A DNA stretch of 64,000 bases from G965222505 sp965222505 (GCA_965222505.1 OZ244956.1:3596001-3660000); one strand, 5' to 3'. Positions 18,286 to 28,570 are shown, counted from the first letter of the stretch. The notes: a model not told the origin generated them from the letters alone. Numbers and translations are program-made.

Positions 18286-21200
18286 TCATTTACGATAAAT
18301 CGTCTTTTGAACCTCGGCACGCCGCCCGGCCTTCAGTTTAAAAAGGTAAAGCCCGTTGGCAACGGATCGGCCGAGGTCGTCCTTGCCGTCCCACATGGCA
18401 ACATGCGGACCTACCGATTGTACTCCATCCACCAAACGGCGCACCCGGCGGCCCAGCACATCATAGACCTCCAATGTTACACGGCCCTCCGTACCCATCT
18501 CATACGTCAGGTGTACTTCGTCCTGAAACGGGTTCGGATAGGGAGATGATAGGGTAAAGGTAGTTGGGATCAAGGCCACTTCCGGGGCAGTATGGCCGGT
18601 ACCCATCTGAAGCTGCGGGGCATCGGCGGGGGTGGTGCGGGTGTAGGGGATGTTCAGGGTTTCTGCACCCGAGGCGTTGAAATAGTAGTAGCCCTGGTAG
18701 GGCTCTATCTGTGTGGCCGGTACCCATCCTCTCTGGAAACCCCACAGGGCCGGATCGGCACCGGGATTGGTAGCCCGCACGGCGTTCCACGGTACGGCAA
18801 TCTCAAACGGTGTGCCGATGAGATTCCAGCCGTCATGAAGCGGGAGGGAAAAGACGCGGGCTTCGTCTTCGCTCAGGGGGACTGTTTCGACGGCATTGCG
18901 GGAAATATTGAGGGTGTTTTTACTCAGCAGCCAAAAGGCGCGGCCTGGTTGGAAGTTGAAACGGTCATCGCCCGAACGGTAGGCAATGGCGTGGTCATCC
19001 CCTTCGGCACCGGTTTCGAGGTAGACGCGCCAGTCCTCATCCTGGGTGCCCTGGAGGAGCGGGGCGATGGAGAGGTCTACCTGGCCTGGTAGCGAGACGA
19101 GTTGAAAGCTGGCTGCCCGTGTGGCATCCCCAAAGGTGCGTTCGTGCTGGAGGTCAAACTGCTCAGGGTAGAGCGCAAAGCACTGTGGTACAGCCCGATT
19201 GGAGATGAAGCCGGTGTCCAGGGTGACCTGCCAGCAGTAAGATTGGCCTTGTTCCAGCGTAACGTCGCTGAGGGTCAGTTGGGTGTCCGTTTGTTCATCG
19301 GTTTCAAAGAGGGGGGTGGTGAAGCCTTCAGTTTCAAAAGTTTCCCGAGTTTGTAGTTGGAACCGGTAGTTTGGGTTTGGGCCTGCATTGGCCCCGGCAT
19401 TCCACCCAAAGACCGGGTTGGCCGGTACGCTAATCTGGTCTTTGGCCGGGAAGCGTAGACGGGGCGGGTCAGGGTTTTCCAGGATAAACAGGCCATTATC
19501 TTCTGTGCCTGCCAGTAGGTCTCCTTGTGGGGTCACCTTGAGATGTGCAGTTCTGCATGTCAGGCTGGCGCACACCTGTTCCCAGCTTTCCATGGTTGTG
19601 GCTGTGCCATGCGGCGGTTTACGCCGGAGCAAACCGATGTTAACGTCTCCCCGTAACCCGGCACTTGGAATAGAGATGTACACATCCCCACTTTCGTTTA
19701 CGGTAAGCGGCCCATTGCGAAAACGCTCTATTGGAATATCAGGTGTAGCTTCCTGCCAGGAGCCCTCTTGATCCGACCAATAATACACGTCACTAAAATC
19801 GCGCACATACAAGTCTTCACTGCCCGGAAAAAAGCCAAAATCCTCCACCCAACCGAATGGCCCATCCGGTAACTTGGTCCAGTTCTGTCCCTGGTCTGCC
19901 GACCGAAATACACCCTCTGCTGCGCCCATAAAGAGTACCCCATCGGCGCGGCCCTGTAGAGAAATCAGGAGGTTCTGATTGGTGCCGGGTAATTGGTACG
20001 GGCTCCATGTGCTGCCACCGTCCTGGGAGCGATAAACCTCCTGCGTCAGGGTGCCCATTATGCGGGCATACAGGTCGCCGTTCGGTGTACTGAACATGCG
20101 TTCAAACGTGCCGGGGAGGCCCGTCAGGATGTCTGGCCAGGTTGCGCCGCCATCGCGGGAGCGTAAAATCTGGCCACGGTCGTAGGGGAGCAGAATGAGG
20201 TTGCGGGTGGTATCGATGACGGCATCTTGCAAGGTGCCGGTTACCCCTTGCGGAGTGATGTTGGTCCAGGTGGTGCCGTTATCGGTTGAGCGAAAGATAC
20301 CTTCGGCTTGGGCGGCCACAATCTCCCCCGTGCGCCCGGTAACCAGAAAGTTGATCTCGGTCTGGGCCAGTCCGCCGCCCACGTTATTCCATGCCCCGCC
20401 GGGCAGCCGACGGTAGATACCCCCTCCGCCGGTGGTACCGACAAATAACCGGTCCTCGCTGTTACGAAGCAGGGCATTATATCGTATGGTGGGCAGGCCG
20501 GGTACCGGCACCAGGCTTGTGTTGCTATCGAATTCTTTTTCGAGCAGTAGGCCGGATGCGGTTGTGGCATGAAGGGTACCCTGTTCATCGAAGTCAAGTT
20601 TGAGCAAAGGACGCGCATCGCCGGTGGTCTGTTGGCTCAGGCTTGATCCGAACAGGGCATACACTTGGCTTTCAGTAGCCCGGAGGGTATCGGTGCAGGT
20701 GCTCCCGCGAATGCCGGCATAGAGATTACCAGAGGCCGGACGTATGGCAAGCCCGCCGATGCCGGTATCCAGTATCGGAAGGGGTTGGCCGAGCCGGTCT
20801 GTTCGGCTGAGGGGAAGGTTCGTCCAGGTCTGGTCGGGGTTCCATTGGTAAACGCCGTCTCGGGTGCCAGCAAAGGCCTGGCCGGTTTCATCGGCAATGA
20901 GGTCGCGTACGGTTGCGTCCAGACTGGGTACACCGCCTTCCCAGGGGAGGTCTCTATTTTCGCCCTGGAGGGTATCGCCCGTGCATGTGAGGCGCGCGGG
21001 GAGACCAGCGTTGGATTCTGGTTGGGCAAGCAGCCAGGGGATGCCGGACGTAGGTGCCCGGTCCATGACGGGGTTGGCCGGATCATAATGAACAACTCCG
21101 GCTTCGTGGGCGATGAGCAGGGTGCCGTCGGCTTGTGGCAGCACATCCAGTAGGGCGGGCCGTTGGAAACAGCCGCCTTGGTCCAGTTGATAACAGAAGT

Positions 21201-21579
21201 TGGATTCCAGCGTTGAGGCAGCCCGCGTCCAGGATCGCCCATTGTCGGTAGACCGAAAAAGCTCCGGTGTTTGAGCTGCCCAAAGCGTCTGGGTTGAGGC
21301 CTGGTACCAGAGGCCCACCAGATCGCGCTCGCAGGTATCGAGTTGTCCAAAAATGGTGGGTTGCGGTAGCGATGGGCCGGGTTGCCAGGTCTCGCCGCCA
21401 TCTTCGGAGCGGTACAGTTGGCCGCACCGGTCGCCAGCCAGCATGACCCCTTCAGCACCCTCAACAATCGCAATCACCTCCGCCGACACCAGACCACCGA
21501 GTTGCCGCCATTGGGCTTGGGCCGAACCTGCGGCAAAGAGCAGTAGGGCGATCAGAAAGTATGAGAACGGCCTTTTCAT
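18286..21579 (-). CDS. Secreted Asp-box (BNR) repeat protein with type IX secretion sorting domain
   Basis: 1097 residues. The signal peptide is MKRPFSYFLIALLLFAAGSA. At least six Asp-box motifs can be seen, such as YRSEDGGETW, FRSTDNGRSW, FRSTDNGTTW, LRSRDGGATW, YRSQDGGSTW and FRSADQGQNW; they mark multi-bladed propellers like those of sialidases and photosystem-stability proteins. After the propeller come fibronectin-like and PEGA-like segments, then a C-terminal FlgD-like/type A sorting domain (YPNPFQDEVHLTYEM, EVYDVLGRRVRRLVDG). It is probably exported through a Por system and anchored to or released from the cell surface. No sialidase catalytic set was recognised. It follows three caspase-family genes on the same strand, 27 bases after the last. 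Confidence 0.87.
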   Translation of the reverse strand: MKRPFSYFLIALLLFAAGSAQAQWRQLGGLVSAEVIAIVEGAEGVMLAGDRCGQLYRSEDGGETWQPGPSLPQPTIFGQLDTCERDLVGLWYQASTQTLWAAQTPELFRSTDNGRSWTRAASTLESNFCYQLDQGGCFQRPALLDVLPQADGTLLIAHEAGVVHYDPANPVMDRAPTSGIPWLLAQPESNAGLPARLTCTGDTLQGENRDLPWEGGVPSLDATVRDLIADETGQAFAGTRDGVYQWNPDQTWTNLPLSRTDRLGQPLPILDTGIGGLAIRPASGNLYAGIRGSTCTDTLRATESQVYALFGSSLSQQTTGDARPLLKLDFDEQGTLHATTASGLLLEKEFDSNTSLVPVPGLPTIRYNALLRNSEDRLFVGTTGGGGIYRRLPGGAWNNVGGGLAQTEINFLVTGRTGEIVAAQAEGIFRSTDNGTTWTNITPQGVTGTLQDAVIDTTRNLILLPYDRGQILRSRDGGATWPDILTGLPGTFERMFSTPNGDLYARIMGTLTQEVYRSQDGGSTWSPYQLPGTNQNLLISLQGRADGVLFMGAAEGVFRSADQGQNWTKLPDGPFGWVEDFGFFPGSEDLYVRDFSDVYYWSDQEGSWQEATPDIPIERFRNGPLTVNESGDVYISIPSAGLRGDVNIGLLRRKPPHGTATTMESWEQVCASLTCRTAHLKVTPQGDLLAGTEDNGLFILENPDPPRLRFPAKDQISVPANPVFGWNAGANAGPNPNYRFQLQTRETFETEGFTTPLFETDEQTDTQLTLSDVTLEQGQSYCWQVTLDTGFISNRAVPQCFALYPEQFDLQHERTFGDATRAASFQLVSLPGQVDLSIAPLLQGTQDEDWRVYLETGAEGDDHAIAYRSGDDRFNFQPGRAFWLLSKNTLNISRNAVETVPLSEDEARVFSLPLHDGWNLIGTPFEIAVPWNAVRATNPGADPALWGFQRGWVPATQIEPYQGYYYFNASGAETLNIPYTRTTPADAPQLQMGTGHTAPEVALIPTTFTLSSPYPNPFQDEVHLTYEMGTEGRVTLEVYDVLGRRVRRLVDGVQSVGPHVAMWDGKDDLGRSVANGLYLFKLKAGRRAEVQKTIYRK

Positions 21580-21606
21580 GGGTGTGGATGCGGTCGGCTC
21601 AAGAGG

Positions 21607-23664
21607 TTAGCGTGGGGGTAAACCGGGAAGACCGGCGAGGCCCAGTTCGGTGGAACCGTCCCGGAAAATCAGGTAGGCGATGCCGGCTAGGCCGATCGCG
21701 CCGGCGGCCACGAATGAAATATTGCGGGGGCGTTTCCAGAAGCCGATGACGGGTTTGGCCGTCAGGCTCATGGTTACGTTTCTGGCATGGGCATTGGGTA
21801 CATCATTCAGGATTGCCCAGGTGATGGTTTTATGGTCACCCACGCGTTGTAGGCCCAGTTGACCACTGGCCCCTTCCGCCACGCGGGCTGGCTGGCTACC
21901 GGTGATGTACGTCAACTCCACTTTGTAGAGGTCTGCCGAGGATTCCGGCAGGCCCTCCAGGTTGTAGAGGATATTAAAACTAAAACTGTCTGCACGTACG
22001 ACCTGGGTAATTGTCGCGCCCGTGAAGGTGACGTCTACCGTTGGCTGACGCGGAGGCGCGACGATCTTCAGGAGCCGCGACATGGCCCAGACTTCTTCAT
22101 CCATGGGAATTTCGATGGGTTCGATCAAGGGTGCGTACTTCGGCCCGCCGTCGATGCGGACGTCGTAGTGGCCAGCAGGCAACGCCCGGAAGATGGGGGC
22201 GCGTCCCAGCGGAATTTCCCCTGGCCGCAGCCCTGCCAGGGATTCGTCGTCCAGGAATTGAGCCGGCAGTTCCGGGTCTGGATTGTGCCCACCGGCCTCG
22301 CCGATAACTACACTTCGGGCCGGGTTCAGGCCGGGGGTGATAAACACCTCTGCATCCGGCGGTTCATCCGGGGCCGAGACGGTGAGGTTGAGGAAGCCAA
22401 AATTGGAAAACGGATCGCCGCCCGTGTCCAGGATACGGCCTGGCGGAATGTCAATAATCTCTTCATGGTCGATGTACCGGAGGGTATCCAGCACCGTGGG
22501 GGTCTCATTCTCGACGATCACCGGTGGCAAATGGAGCCGAAGATGGTGTGGCCCCGGCGATAACGGCATGGAGAAGAGGGTGGTGTCCTCTTCGGTATCA
22601 CCTTCAATGACGTGCACCAGGAGGCTATCGATATAAATATGCGTGCCGCCCCACTGCTCATGCAGGTTGAGGATACCATTCTGATGAAACTGGGCGATAG
22701 GAATATTGAAGGCACTCCCTGCCCCGGCAAAGGGGACTTGAACCGTTGGCTTCTGATTGGAGATTGCCCATTGTTGCACCTCATCCCGGACGTGTTCCAC
22801 GACGTGGCCGAGTGTGATAATGCCGTTGCTATTGCCCGAGAGGGGGCTTTCCCGGCCTAATGCATCAAGCAGGTAATGGGTAAACACGCCTTGTTGCAGG
22901 GTGTGGTCTTCATACGAGACCTGTTCGGGTGAGCCGGAATAAAACACCATCAGGCCCTTGGCTTGTTCAAACGCCTGGACAAAGGCTTCCGTCACCACCC
23001 GGCCCGTCGATTCGCCAGTGACGGCGCGGCGGCTGTCTTCGGCTTCCACTTCATTCCGGCATGCATCAATCAGGATCAGCTTTTTGGAGGCCCCGGCATC
23101 GCTGACTTTGGACTCAATGGATGCCTTCAAGTCGATGCCCATCCCGACCAGGTCCGAGAGCAATCCATCCTGGGGGATGATGTAGTTGCGGCCATTGGAT
23201 TCCTGAAATCCGTGCGAACTTATTGAGATCACCAGAAAGTCTGACCTGAGCGTGTCTGGTGTGGGCTGGGTGGTTTTGGTTACATCCACCACCTCGCGCA
23301 GGCTTTTTAGGATTTTGGCCTTGGTGGCATCAACCGGGACGATGCCAACGTCTTCCAGTTGTTGAAGTTTGGCGAGGCGGGAGGCATCGTCGGGATCAGG
23401 GTGGCCGGAGAGCATCAGTCTGGCATTGTCGGGGGAGACCATCCGCAGGTCGAACACAAACAGGTGGGCCAGGTCTATGGCATCATTCACGGCATAGTTG
23501 AGGTCCTGAATGGTGTTGTCTTCTGTGAACTCATTGATGCCTACGAACAACCCGGCGCTTGGCGGTGTGACCCCTTGCCGTTGCGTGGCAAAACGGGGTT
23601 GCGCCTGCACCATGGTAGGGGCGAACAGGCCGATGAGTAGAGAAAACAAACAGATGCGGCGCAT
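21607..23664 (-). CDS. Secreted caspase-family (peptidase C14-like) protein with C-terminal membrane span
   Basis: 685 residues with a signal peptide ending at VQA (about 21). The caspase-like fold spans about 35-310: VGINEF opens the first strand, the catalytic His is in ISISSHG (His151) and the catalytic Cys in LILIDACRN (Cys202). A PEGA-like stretch around 470-560 (LPAGHYDVRIDG) is followed by a beta-rich segment and a hydrophobic span near the C-terminus (FVAAGAIGLAGIAYLIF). Both catalytic residues are present, so it may be an active metacaspase-like protease outside the cytoplasm. It lies 6 bases downstream of the next caspase gene, in one probable transcript with the kinase and lipoprotein genes. 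Confidence 0.88.
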   Translation of the reverse strand: MRRICLFSLLIGLFAPTMVQAQPRFATQRQGVTPPSAGLFVGINEFTEDNTIQDLNYAVNDAIDLAHLFVFDLRMVSPDNARLMLSGHPDPDDASRLAKLQQLEDVGIVPVDATKAKILKSLREVVDVTKTTQPTPDTLRSDFLVISISSHGFQESNGRNYIIPQDGLLSDLVGMGIDLKASIESKVSDAGASKKLILIDACRNEVEAEDSRRAVTGESTGRVVTEAFVQAFEQAKGLMVFYSGSPEQVSYEDHTLQQGVFTHYLLDALGRESPLSGNSNGIITLGHVVEHVRDEVQQWAISNQKPTVQVPFAGAGSAFNIPIAQFHQNGILNLHEQWGGTHIYIDSLLVHVIEGDTEEDTTLFSMPLSPGPHHLRLHLPPVIVENETPTVLDTLRYIDHEEIIDIPPGRILDTGGDPFSNFGFLNLTVSAPDEPPDAEVFITPGLNPARSVVIGEAGGHNPDPELPAQFLDDESLAGLRPGEIPLGRAPIFRALPAGHYDVRIDGGPKYAPLIEPIEIPMDEEVWAMSRLLKIVAPPRQPTVDVTFTGATITQVVRADSFSFNILYNLEGLPESSADLYKVELTYITGSQPARVAEGASGQLGLQRVGDHKTITWAILNDVPNAHARNVTMSLTAKPVIGFWKRPRNISFVAAGAIGLAGIAYLIFRDGSTELGLAGLPGLPPR

Positions 23665-23670
23665 GGCAAA

Positions 23671-25935
23671 TTACTCAACGATCAGGGTCACGGCATGGGT
23701 GTTCAGATCGGGGTCCAGGTTGCGCGGTGCGGCCATGATCAGACGGGGCGGTGGAGCGGTTTGTGATTCGATCATTTCGCCTGTCGGTTGCTCGGGCCGA
23801 GGGGGGAGGTCCCGGGCGATGACCTGCGTAAGGGGCACATCGGGGCGGTTCCGGGAGAGGATGGGTTCAAAGTTCAGCGGTACCTTGCGGGAGGCGAAAA
23901 CTTTGAGGGTACGCATACCTGCGGGGTGGCCAGCGGTATAGCATTCCTGGAGCACCGCGCTTTTGCCGGCCGAGAGGGTTACCGCGTCCAGAGCGGTTTC
24001 CTTGTCTCTCGGGTAGAGTTGGGTGATGCGCCCGTCCGGCTCCAGGGCCAGCACGGCAAAGTAGACCGTGGCACGGCCTTTGTTTTCCAGTTTCAACAGA
24101 AAGCCGTCATCTTCGTCGAGGAACCAGGTACTGCCCTGTTGGCGGGCACTCAACTGATCGTCGGTAAACGTACATCGTCCAGGTGGAGCCGCTGCGGGCG
24201 GTACGATGGAGAGTTCGACGGCTACAGCTGTGTTGTCGTGCGTTTGCGCGATACGTTCCAGGTGCAGCAGGCGGCCATAATCGAGGATACGCTCGGCAAG
24301 GCCCTGGGCGGCGGCAGGGGTTACCCGATCACTGGGCAGCAGCACCCGCTTCCGGAAGGGCCGGGTGCTCGGCGTGGCCTCTACCACCAGCCCATCATAT
24401 TGCTCACTGATCATCAAGTCAAGCGTCGGTTCCGCGTCAACGATTTCAATGAACCCGAGTGGTTCCAGGGCCGTTTTGATCTGCGTCTGTGCCGCTTGGG
24501 GAAGGTCGTCGGCCAGGGCCGCTTTCAGCTTCAGGTCAGCGATCTGGTACCGGGTTACAAAGGCCCAGGATTGTCTGAGGTTGGCGGGGTCGGTTGGGGC
24601 ATCGAGCCGGACGTCTACGTGGTTGGCCAGCGCAGACCCTGTGGCGTTTTGCACCGTTCCGGTGGCGAGGGGTGCCGCCGTGGTGTCTGGGGAGGTTGTG
24701 CCGATGGGGTAGAAGGCCATGCGGGTGCCGGCGGTCAGCCCGAGGAGGGTGCCGCCGTCGACCTGCACCAGGGTATCGCTTTTGACTTTGGCCAACGTGT
24801 AGTGCGGTGTGGTGTAGGGGGCCGTCTCGGCGCTAAACACGATCAGTTGATCCTGGCCTTCGAGTTGCGGGGTCTGTTGGTTATAGCCCACCTCGGTCAT
24901 GTGCACCACCATTTGGTCGAAGAGCGCCTTGTAAGTCAGGCCCGGTTTGGTATTGCGCAGGACGGTGGACATGGCAAGGGAAAACCGGCCCATCTGGGTT
25001 CCGTCCGGCAGTTTGACCTCGAAGCTCTTCTGGTTGGGCCGGGAGGAAGAAAAGACCACCAACGGGGCCTTCGCTTCTGCCCCGGCGGTAAGCGCGGGGG
25101 CCTCCAGCATACTGCCGACGGAGTCTCGCCGACCACTGCTAGAAGGTGCCGGTATACCGACGGGAAAGTCGCCCCGGCTGCGCTCTGTTGCCTTGGCCAC
25201 CGAAAAATCAAACCTCTGCTGTTCAATTGCATTCAGCGAGTCGGCATGTGGGCCATCGAAAAGGCGCATGGAGAAATTTGATGCGGCCGATCCCGAATAG
25301 CAGGCATCGACCCAGAGGGCGACGTTGCCTTTTGGTCCGATCTTCTGACGGAGGGCTTCGAGGAAGGTATGGATCTCGTCATCGCGCAGGTGGCGTACAT
25401 CTTCGAGAATCGCTGGCAGTGCGTCAAGCGGTGTTCTATAGGAAACCGCAGGGGCATCATGCAGGACCAGGGTTTCATCGTAGCCGTCGAACTCGTCGCC
25501 GGGGTTGGTGTCGTGCAGGCCATCGGTGATCTGGATGCCGTGGCCGGAGAAGTGGAACACCACCACATCGCCCGGTCCGGTCCGTGCGACGAGGTCGTCA
25601 AATGCGGCTTTGACGCCGGCGTAGGTGGCGTCTTCATTCTGGAGGACGATAAAATCAGTAAAGCCGTGCCCGGCGAGGGCTTCCCGGATCAGGCGGATGT
25701 CTTCCTCGGTGTGGAGTTCGTCATAGTTGTTATTGAGATAGCGAGACACGCCCACAAGCAGCGCCCGCTTCACGGGGCCATCGGCAGGTGTAAATGTGGC
25801 AAGGACCGTGTCTGTGCGGGTGTCTCTTGATGTATTATCCGTCCTATCAACCGGCGTCGTTTGCTCCGGTGGATGAACTGAGCACCCCGCGATGAGCAGG
25901 ACGGTAAGTAGCGATAGGGATAGAAGACGAAACAT
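23671..25935 (-). CDS. Caspase-family lipoprotein with DUF4384-like domain (copy 2)
   Basis: 754-residue predicted lipoprotein (lipobox LLIAGC, Cys18). The peptidase C14 domain at about 56-340 begins KRALLVGVSRYLNNNYDELH and has catalytic His132 (FHFSGHG) and Cys212 (ALWVDACYSG). The C-terminal part contains a DUF4384-like beta domain (FLLKLENKGRATVYFAVLAL, then QLYPRD and KVFASRKVPLNFEPIL). It is a clear paralogue of the next gene upstream, with the same domain order, so the pair arose by tandem duplication. Both catalytic residues are kept. The protein should sit on the periplasmic or outer face of a membrane. Confidence 0.88.
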   Translation of the reverse strand: MFRLLSLSLLTVLLIAGCSVHPPEQTTPVDRTDNTSRDTRTDTVLATFTPADGPVKRALLVGVSRYLNNNYDELHTEEDIRLIREALAGHGFTDFIVLQNEDATYAGVKAAFDDLVARTGPGDVVVFHFSGHGIQITDGLHDTNPGDEFDGYDETLVLHDAPAVSYRTPLDALPAILEDVRHLRDDEIHTFLEALRQKIGPKGNVALWVDACYSGSAASNFSMRLFDGPHADSLNAIEQQRFDFSVAKATERSRGDFPVGIPAPSSSGRRDSVGSMLEAPALTAGAEAKAPLVVFSSSRPNQKSFEVKLPDGTQMGRFSLAMSTVLRNTKPGLTYKALFDQMVVHMTEVGYNQQTPQLEGQDQLIVFSAETAPYTTPHYTLAKVKSDTLVQVDGGTLLGLTAGTRMAFYPIGTTSPDTTAAPLATGTVQNATGSALANHVDVRLDAPTDPANLRQSWAFVTRYQIADLKLKAALADDLPQAAQTQIKTALEPLGFIEIVDAEPTLDLMISEQYDGLVVEATPSTRPFRKRVLLPSDRVTPAAAQGLAERILDYGRLLHLERIAQTHDNTAVAVELSIVPPAAAPPGRCTFTDDQLSARQQGSTWFLDEDDGFLLKLENKGRATVYFAVLALEPDGRITQLYPRDKETALDAVTLSAGKSAVLQECYTAGHPAGMRTLKVFASRKVPLNFEPILSRNRPDVPLTQVIARDLPPRPEQPTGEMIESQTAPPPRLIMAAPRNLDPDLNTHAVTLIVE

Positions 25936-25970
25936 AAAGGCTTGTGTGCGGAGTGCGGCTTCCCGCCATA

Positions 25971-28124
25971 TTATTCCGTGATGGTGAGGGTTACGGCGTG
26001 AGTGTTGAGGTCTCGTTCCAGGTTCATCTGGCCGGTTACATTTCGGGTATCTTCATCGCCGAAGAGCAGGTCCATGACGTTTGGTTCATCCGTGCCGAGG
26101 CTGCGGTCGCCTTGCGTCAGGATGGGGCGGAAGTTGATCGGGACTTTGCGGGAGGCAAACACCTTGATGACAGGGGCACCGGCAGGTGGACCGGCCACAT
26201 AGCACTCCCGCAGCAGCAGCGAACTGTTCGCCCGGATGCGGGTTTCGGCAAGGCTGCTTTCGGCATCGCGGGGGTACAGTTGATAGATGCCGCCGTCCGG
26301 CCACAGCGCCAATACGGTAAAGAAAGCCGTGGCGCGGCCCTTGTTTTCCAGTTTCAACAAAAAGCCGTCGTTCTGGTCCAGCGTCCAGACGCCACCCTGT
26401 CGTTGGGTACCGAACTGATCGGCCTCGTAATTGCATAAGCCGATTGGGGCTTCGCGGGGGTGCACGACGGAGAGTTCGACGTTGACACCGGTGTTCTCCT
26501 GGGTATAGGCAATGCGTTTGAGGTGCAACAGCCGCCCGTAGTCCAATACCCGTACCGCCAGCTGCCGGGCAATGGCGGTAGAGATCCGGTGGTCTTGTAG
26601 TGTAATCATAGGACCCAGCCGTGTGGGGGCACGCGGTACCTGCAGAAAAGCACCGGCTGCATCCTTGCCGATCTGTAGATCAAATGGCTGATTTGCAGCG
26701 GTCCTGAAGTTGACAAAGGCCAGCGCTTGCATCTCGGCTCTTAACACTTGCTGTTCCGTGGCCGAGAGTGATGGGGCCAGGTGGAGGTCCAGCGTCAGGT
26801 TGGCTGCGCCCTGGACGGTCACAAAGGCCCAACTGTTTTGCAGGGCCAGGCTATCGGCGGGTTGATCCAGGTTGACGTCGACGGTCGTCGTGAGGACGTT
26901 CGCATCCCGTGTGGCATCGGGTGAGACGCTCCCCATCGCGATGGGGCTGTCATTGGCATCTGGGTTGTGGGTGCCGATGGGGTAGAACGCCACGCGGGTG
27001 CCTTCGGTCAGGCCCAGGAGCATACCCCCCTCGATCTGGACTTGCCGGTCGCTACGGACCTTTTTGACCTCAAAGTGCGGTTGCGCGGCGATGGCTTGCC
27101 CACTAAACATCAGGTTCTGGGCGGCGCCTTCCAGTTGCGGGGTTTGCTGGCTTCCGCCGATGTTCGCCATCCGGACCTGCATTTCGTCAAAAAGGGCTTG
27201 GTAGGTGGTCGTGGGACCGGCACTGCTGAGGGCATCATGCAGGGCATAGGAGAGCCGCCCCACTTTGGTGCCATCGGGCAGTTCCATCTCAAAGCTCTTC
27301 TGGTTGTGCCGGGAGGAGGAAAAGACCACCAGTGCGGCTTTCTGGGTGGCATCGCCGGAGTCATTGGCGTTGCGCGTCTCGAACAAGCCCTTTTCGCCAC
27401 TCAGGCTGATGGTCTGAACAGTGGCGGGCCGACCGATGGGGTCTTCGCCCCGGGAGGCCGGTTCGAACGCCAGCCGGGCCCCGGTTCCGGAGTAACACGC
27501 ATCGAACCAGACGGCTACGTTGCCGTCCGGGCCGAGTTTGAGGCGGAGCGCTTCGAGGAAGGTGTGGATTTCATCGTCGCGCAGATGCTTAACATCCTTG
27601 AGTCGTTCCTGAAGCTGATCCTCCGACATCTCATTCTTCCGAAAGAAGGGGGCGTCGTGAGGGACCAGGGCTTCATCCATGCCGTCAGGTTCATCGCCGG
27701 GGTTGGTGTCAAACAGCCCATCGGTGATTTGTACGCCGTGGCCGGAGTAGTGGAACACCACCACATCGCCGGGGCGCGACCGGGCGATCATCCGGTTGAA
27801 GGCCGTCTTGATGCCGTCATAGGTGGCGGCTTCATTGAGCAGTACATCAAAATCGGTAAACCCGTGCCGGGTGAGGGCTTCTCGCATGAGGCGGGCGTCC
27901 CCCTCGGTATGGAGTTCGTCATGGCCGGGATCGGCATACCTGGAAACCCCCACGATGAGCGCACGCTTCTGAGCGTGAGCCGAAGCCTCGGCCATGTGGT
28001 CGGGCAGCGTAACCGAAGGGGCTTCCGGTACCGAGGCCGGGGTCGGTGGTTGGGCCGAACAGCAGATAAGCAACAGCAGGCCCAGCAATGCGCCGTGTTG
28101 CAGGTGGACCGGATGATGTATCAT
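25971..28124 (-). CDS. Caspase-family lipoprotein with DUF4384-like domain (copy 1)
   Basis: 717 residues with lipobox LLLICC (lipid on Cys21 or Cys22). The C14 domain starts KRALIVGVSRYADPGHDELH. Catalytic His129 is in FHYSGHG and Cys210 in AVWFDACYSG. The C-terminal DUF4384-like segment (FLLKLENKGRATAFFTVLAL) matches copy 2 closely, while the middle region is more diverged. The start ATG overlaps the stop of the upstream lipoprotein gene (TAATG), which implies translational coupling. Secreted caspase homologues next to kinases are known in Bacteroidota and related phyla, but their targets are largely unknown. Confidence 0.88.
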   Translation of the reverse strand: MIHHPVHLQHGALLGLLLLICCSAQPPTPASVPEAPSVTLPDHMAEASAHAQKRALIVGVSRYADPGHDELHTEGDARLMREALTRHGFTDFDVLLNEAATYDGIKTAFNRMIARSRPGDVVVFHYSGHGVQITDGLFDTNPGDEPDGMDEALVPHDAPFFRKNEMSEDQLQERLKDVKHLRDDEIHTFLEALRLKLGPDGNVAVWFDACYSGTGARLAFEPASRGEDPIGRPATVQTISLSGEKGLFETRNANDSGDATQKAALVVFSSSRHNQKSFEMELPDGTKVGRLSYALHDALSSAGPTTTYQALFDEMQVRMANIGGSQQTPQLEGAAQNLMFSGQAIAAQPHFEVKKVRSDRQVQIEGGMLLGLTEGTRVAFYPIGTHNPDANDSPIAMGSVSPDATRDANVLTTTVDVNLDQPADSLALQNSWAFVTVQGAANLTLDLHLAPSLSATEQQVLRAEMQALAFVNFRTAANQPFDLQIGKDAAGAFLQVPRAPTRLGPMITLQDHRISTAIARQLAVRVLDYGRLLHLKRIAYTQENTGVNVELSVVHPREAPIGLCNYEADQFGTQRQGGVWTLDQNDGFLLKLENKGRATAFFTVLALWPDGGIYQLYPRDAESSLAETRIRANSSLLLRECYVAGPPAGAPVIKVFASRKVPINFRPILTQGDRSLGTDEPNVMDLLFGDEDTRNVTGQMNLERDLNTHAVTLTITE

Positions 28125-28570
28125 TAGGGCACGACGTTAACGCCGGGTTTGTCTCCCTTGTCATCATCGCCGGGGCATATGAAGTCGTCTTCTGGATTAA
28201 CCTGTACCAGAAAGCCATACCGACCCGAGGCGGGTGGTGTGATGATCACATCCGTCGAACTGTCGAAAGCAATGTCAATGCGGCTGGTACCGAACAGGTC
28301 CTCGGTCAGGACTTCCGTATCGGCATCTACTTCGTCATATACGCAGATGGTTACGTCGGAACCGGCGCTCTGGAATGTGATGGTGTGGCCGATGGCCGTA
28401 TCCAGGCCGTCGGTGGTGATGTTGCCGTCGTCATCGACCATATAGGTGTGGCTGGTCGGTGCATCCGGTGGGAGCACTCGGGGGCTTGAGCCGGAACACG
28501 CAGCAAGCATGAGGCTCAGGGCCAGTGCGGTGGCAGCGGAGAACAGGTTTTGAAGGGAAGGTTGTGTCAT
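28124..28570 (-). CDS. Small lipoprotein, unknown function
   Basis: 148 residues. The N-terminus has a lipoprotein signal (ALSLMLAAC, Cys25). The mature part is acidic and beta-rich, with segments such as TSHTYMVDDDGNITTDG, VTICVYDEVDADTEVL and SGRYGFLVQVNPEDDF, and looks like a single small beta domain that could bind a metal or a partner protein. No family was recognised. It overlaps the following caspase gene by one base (TAATG) and lies 63 bases after the kinase gene, so it is probably made together with both. A role as substrate, inhibitor or ligand sensor for the caspases is only a guess from position. Confidence 0.8.
   Translation of the reverse strand: MTQPSLQNLFSAATALALSLMLAACSGSSPRVLPPDAPTSHTYMVDDDGNITTDGLDTAIGHTITFQSAGSDVTICVYDEVDADTEVLTEDLFGTSRIDIAFDSSTDVIITPPASGRYGFLVQVNPEDDFICPGDDDKGDKPGVNVVP

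Noticed and set aside
23788..25281. Long plus-strand open frame (497 codons) opposite the caspase lipoprotein
   Set aside because: Antisense shadow of a gene with clear lipobox and catalytic motifs; low-complexity Gly/Arg/Val composition.
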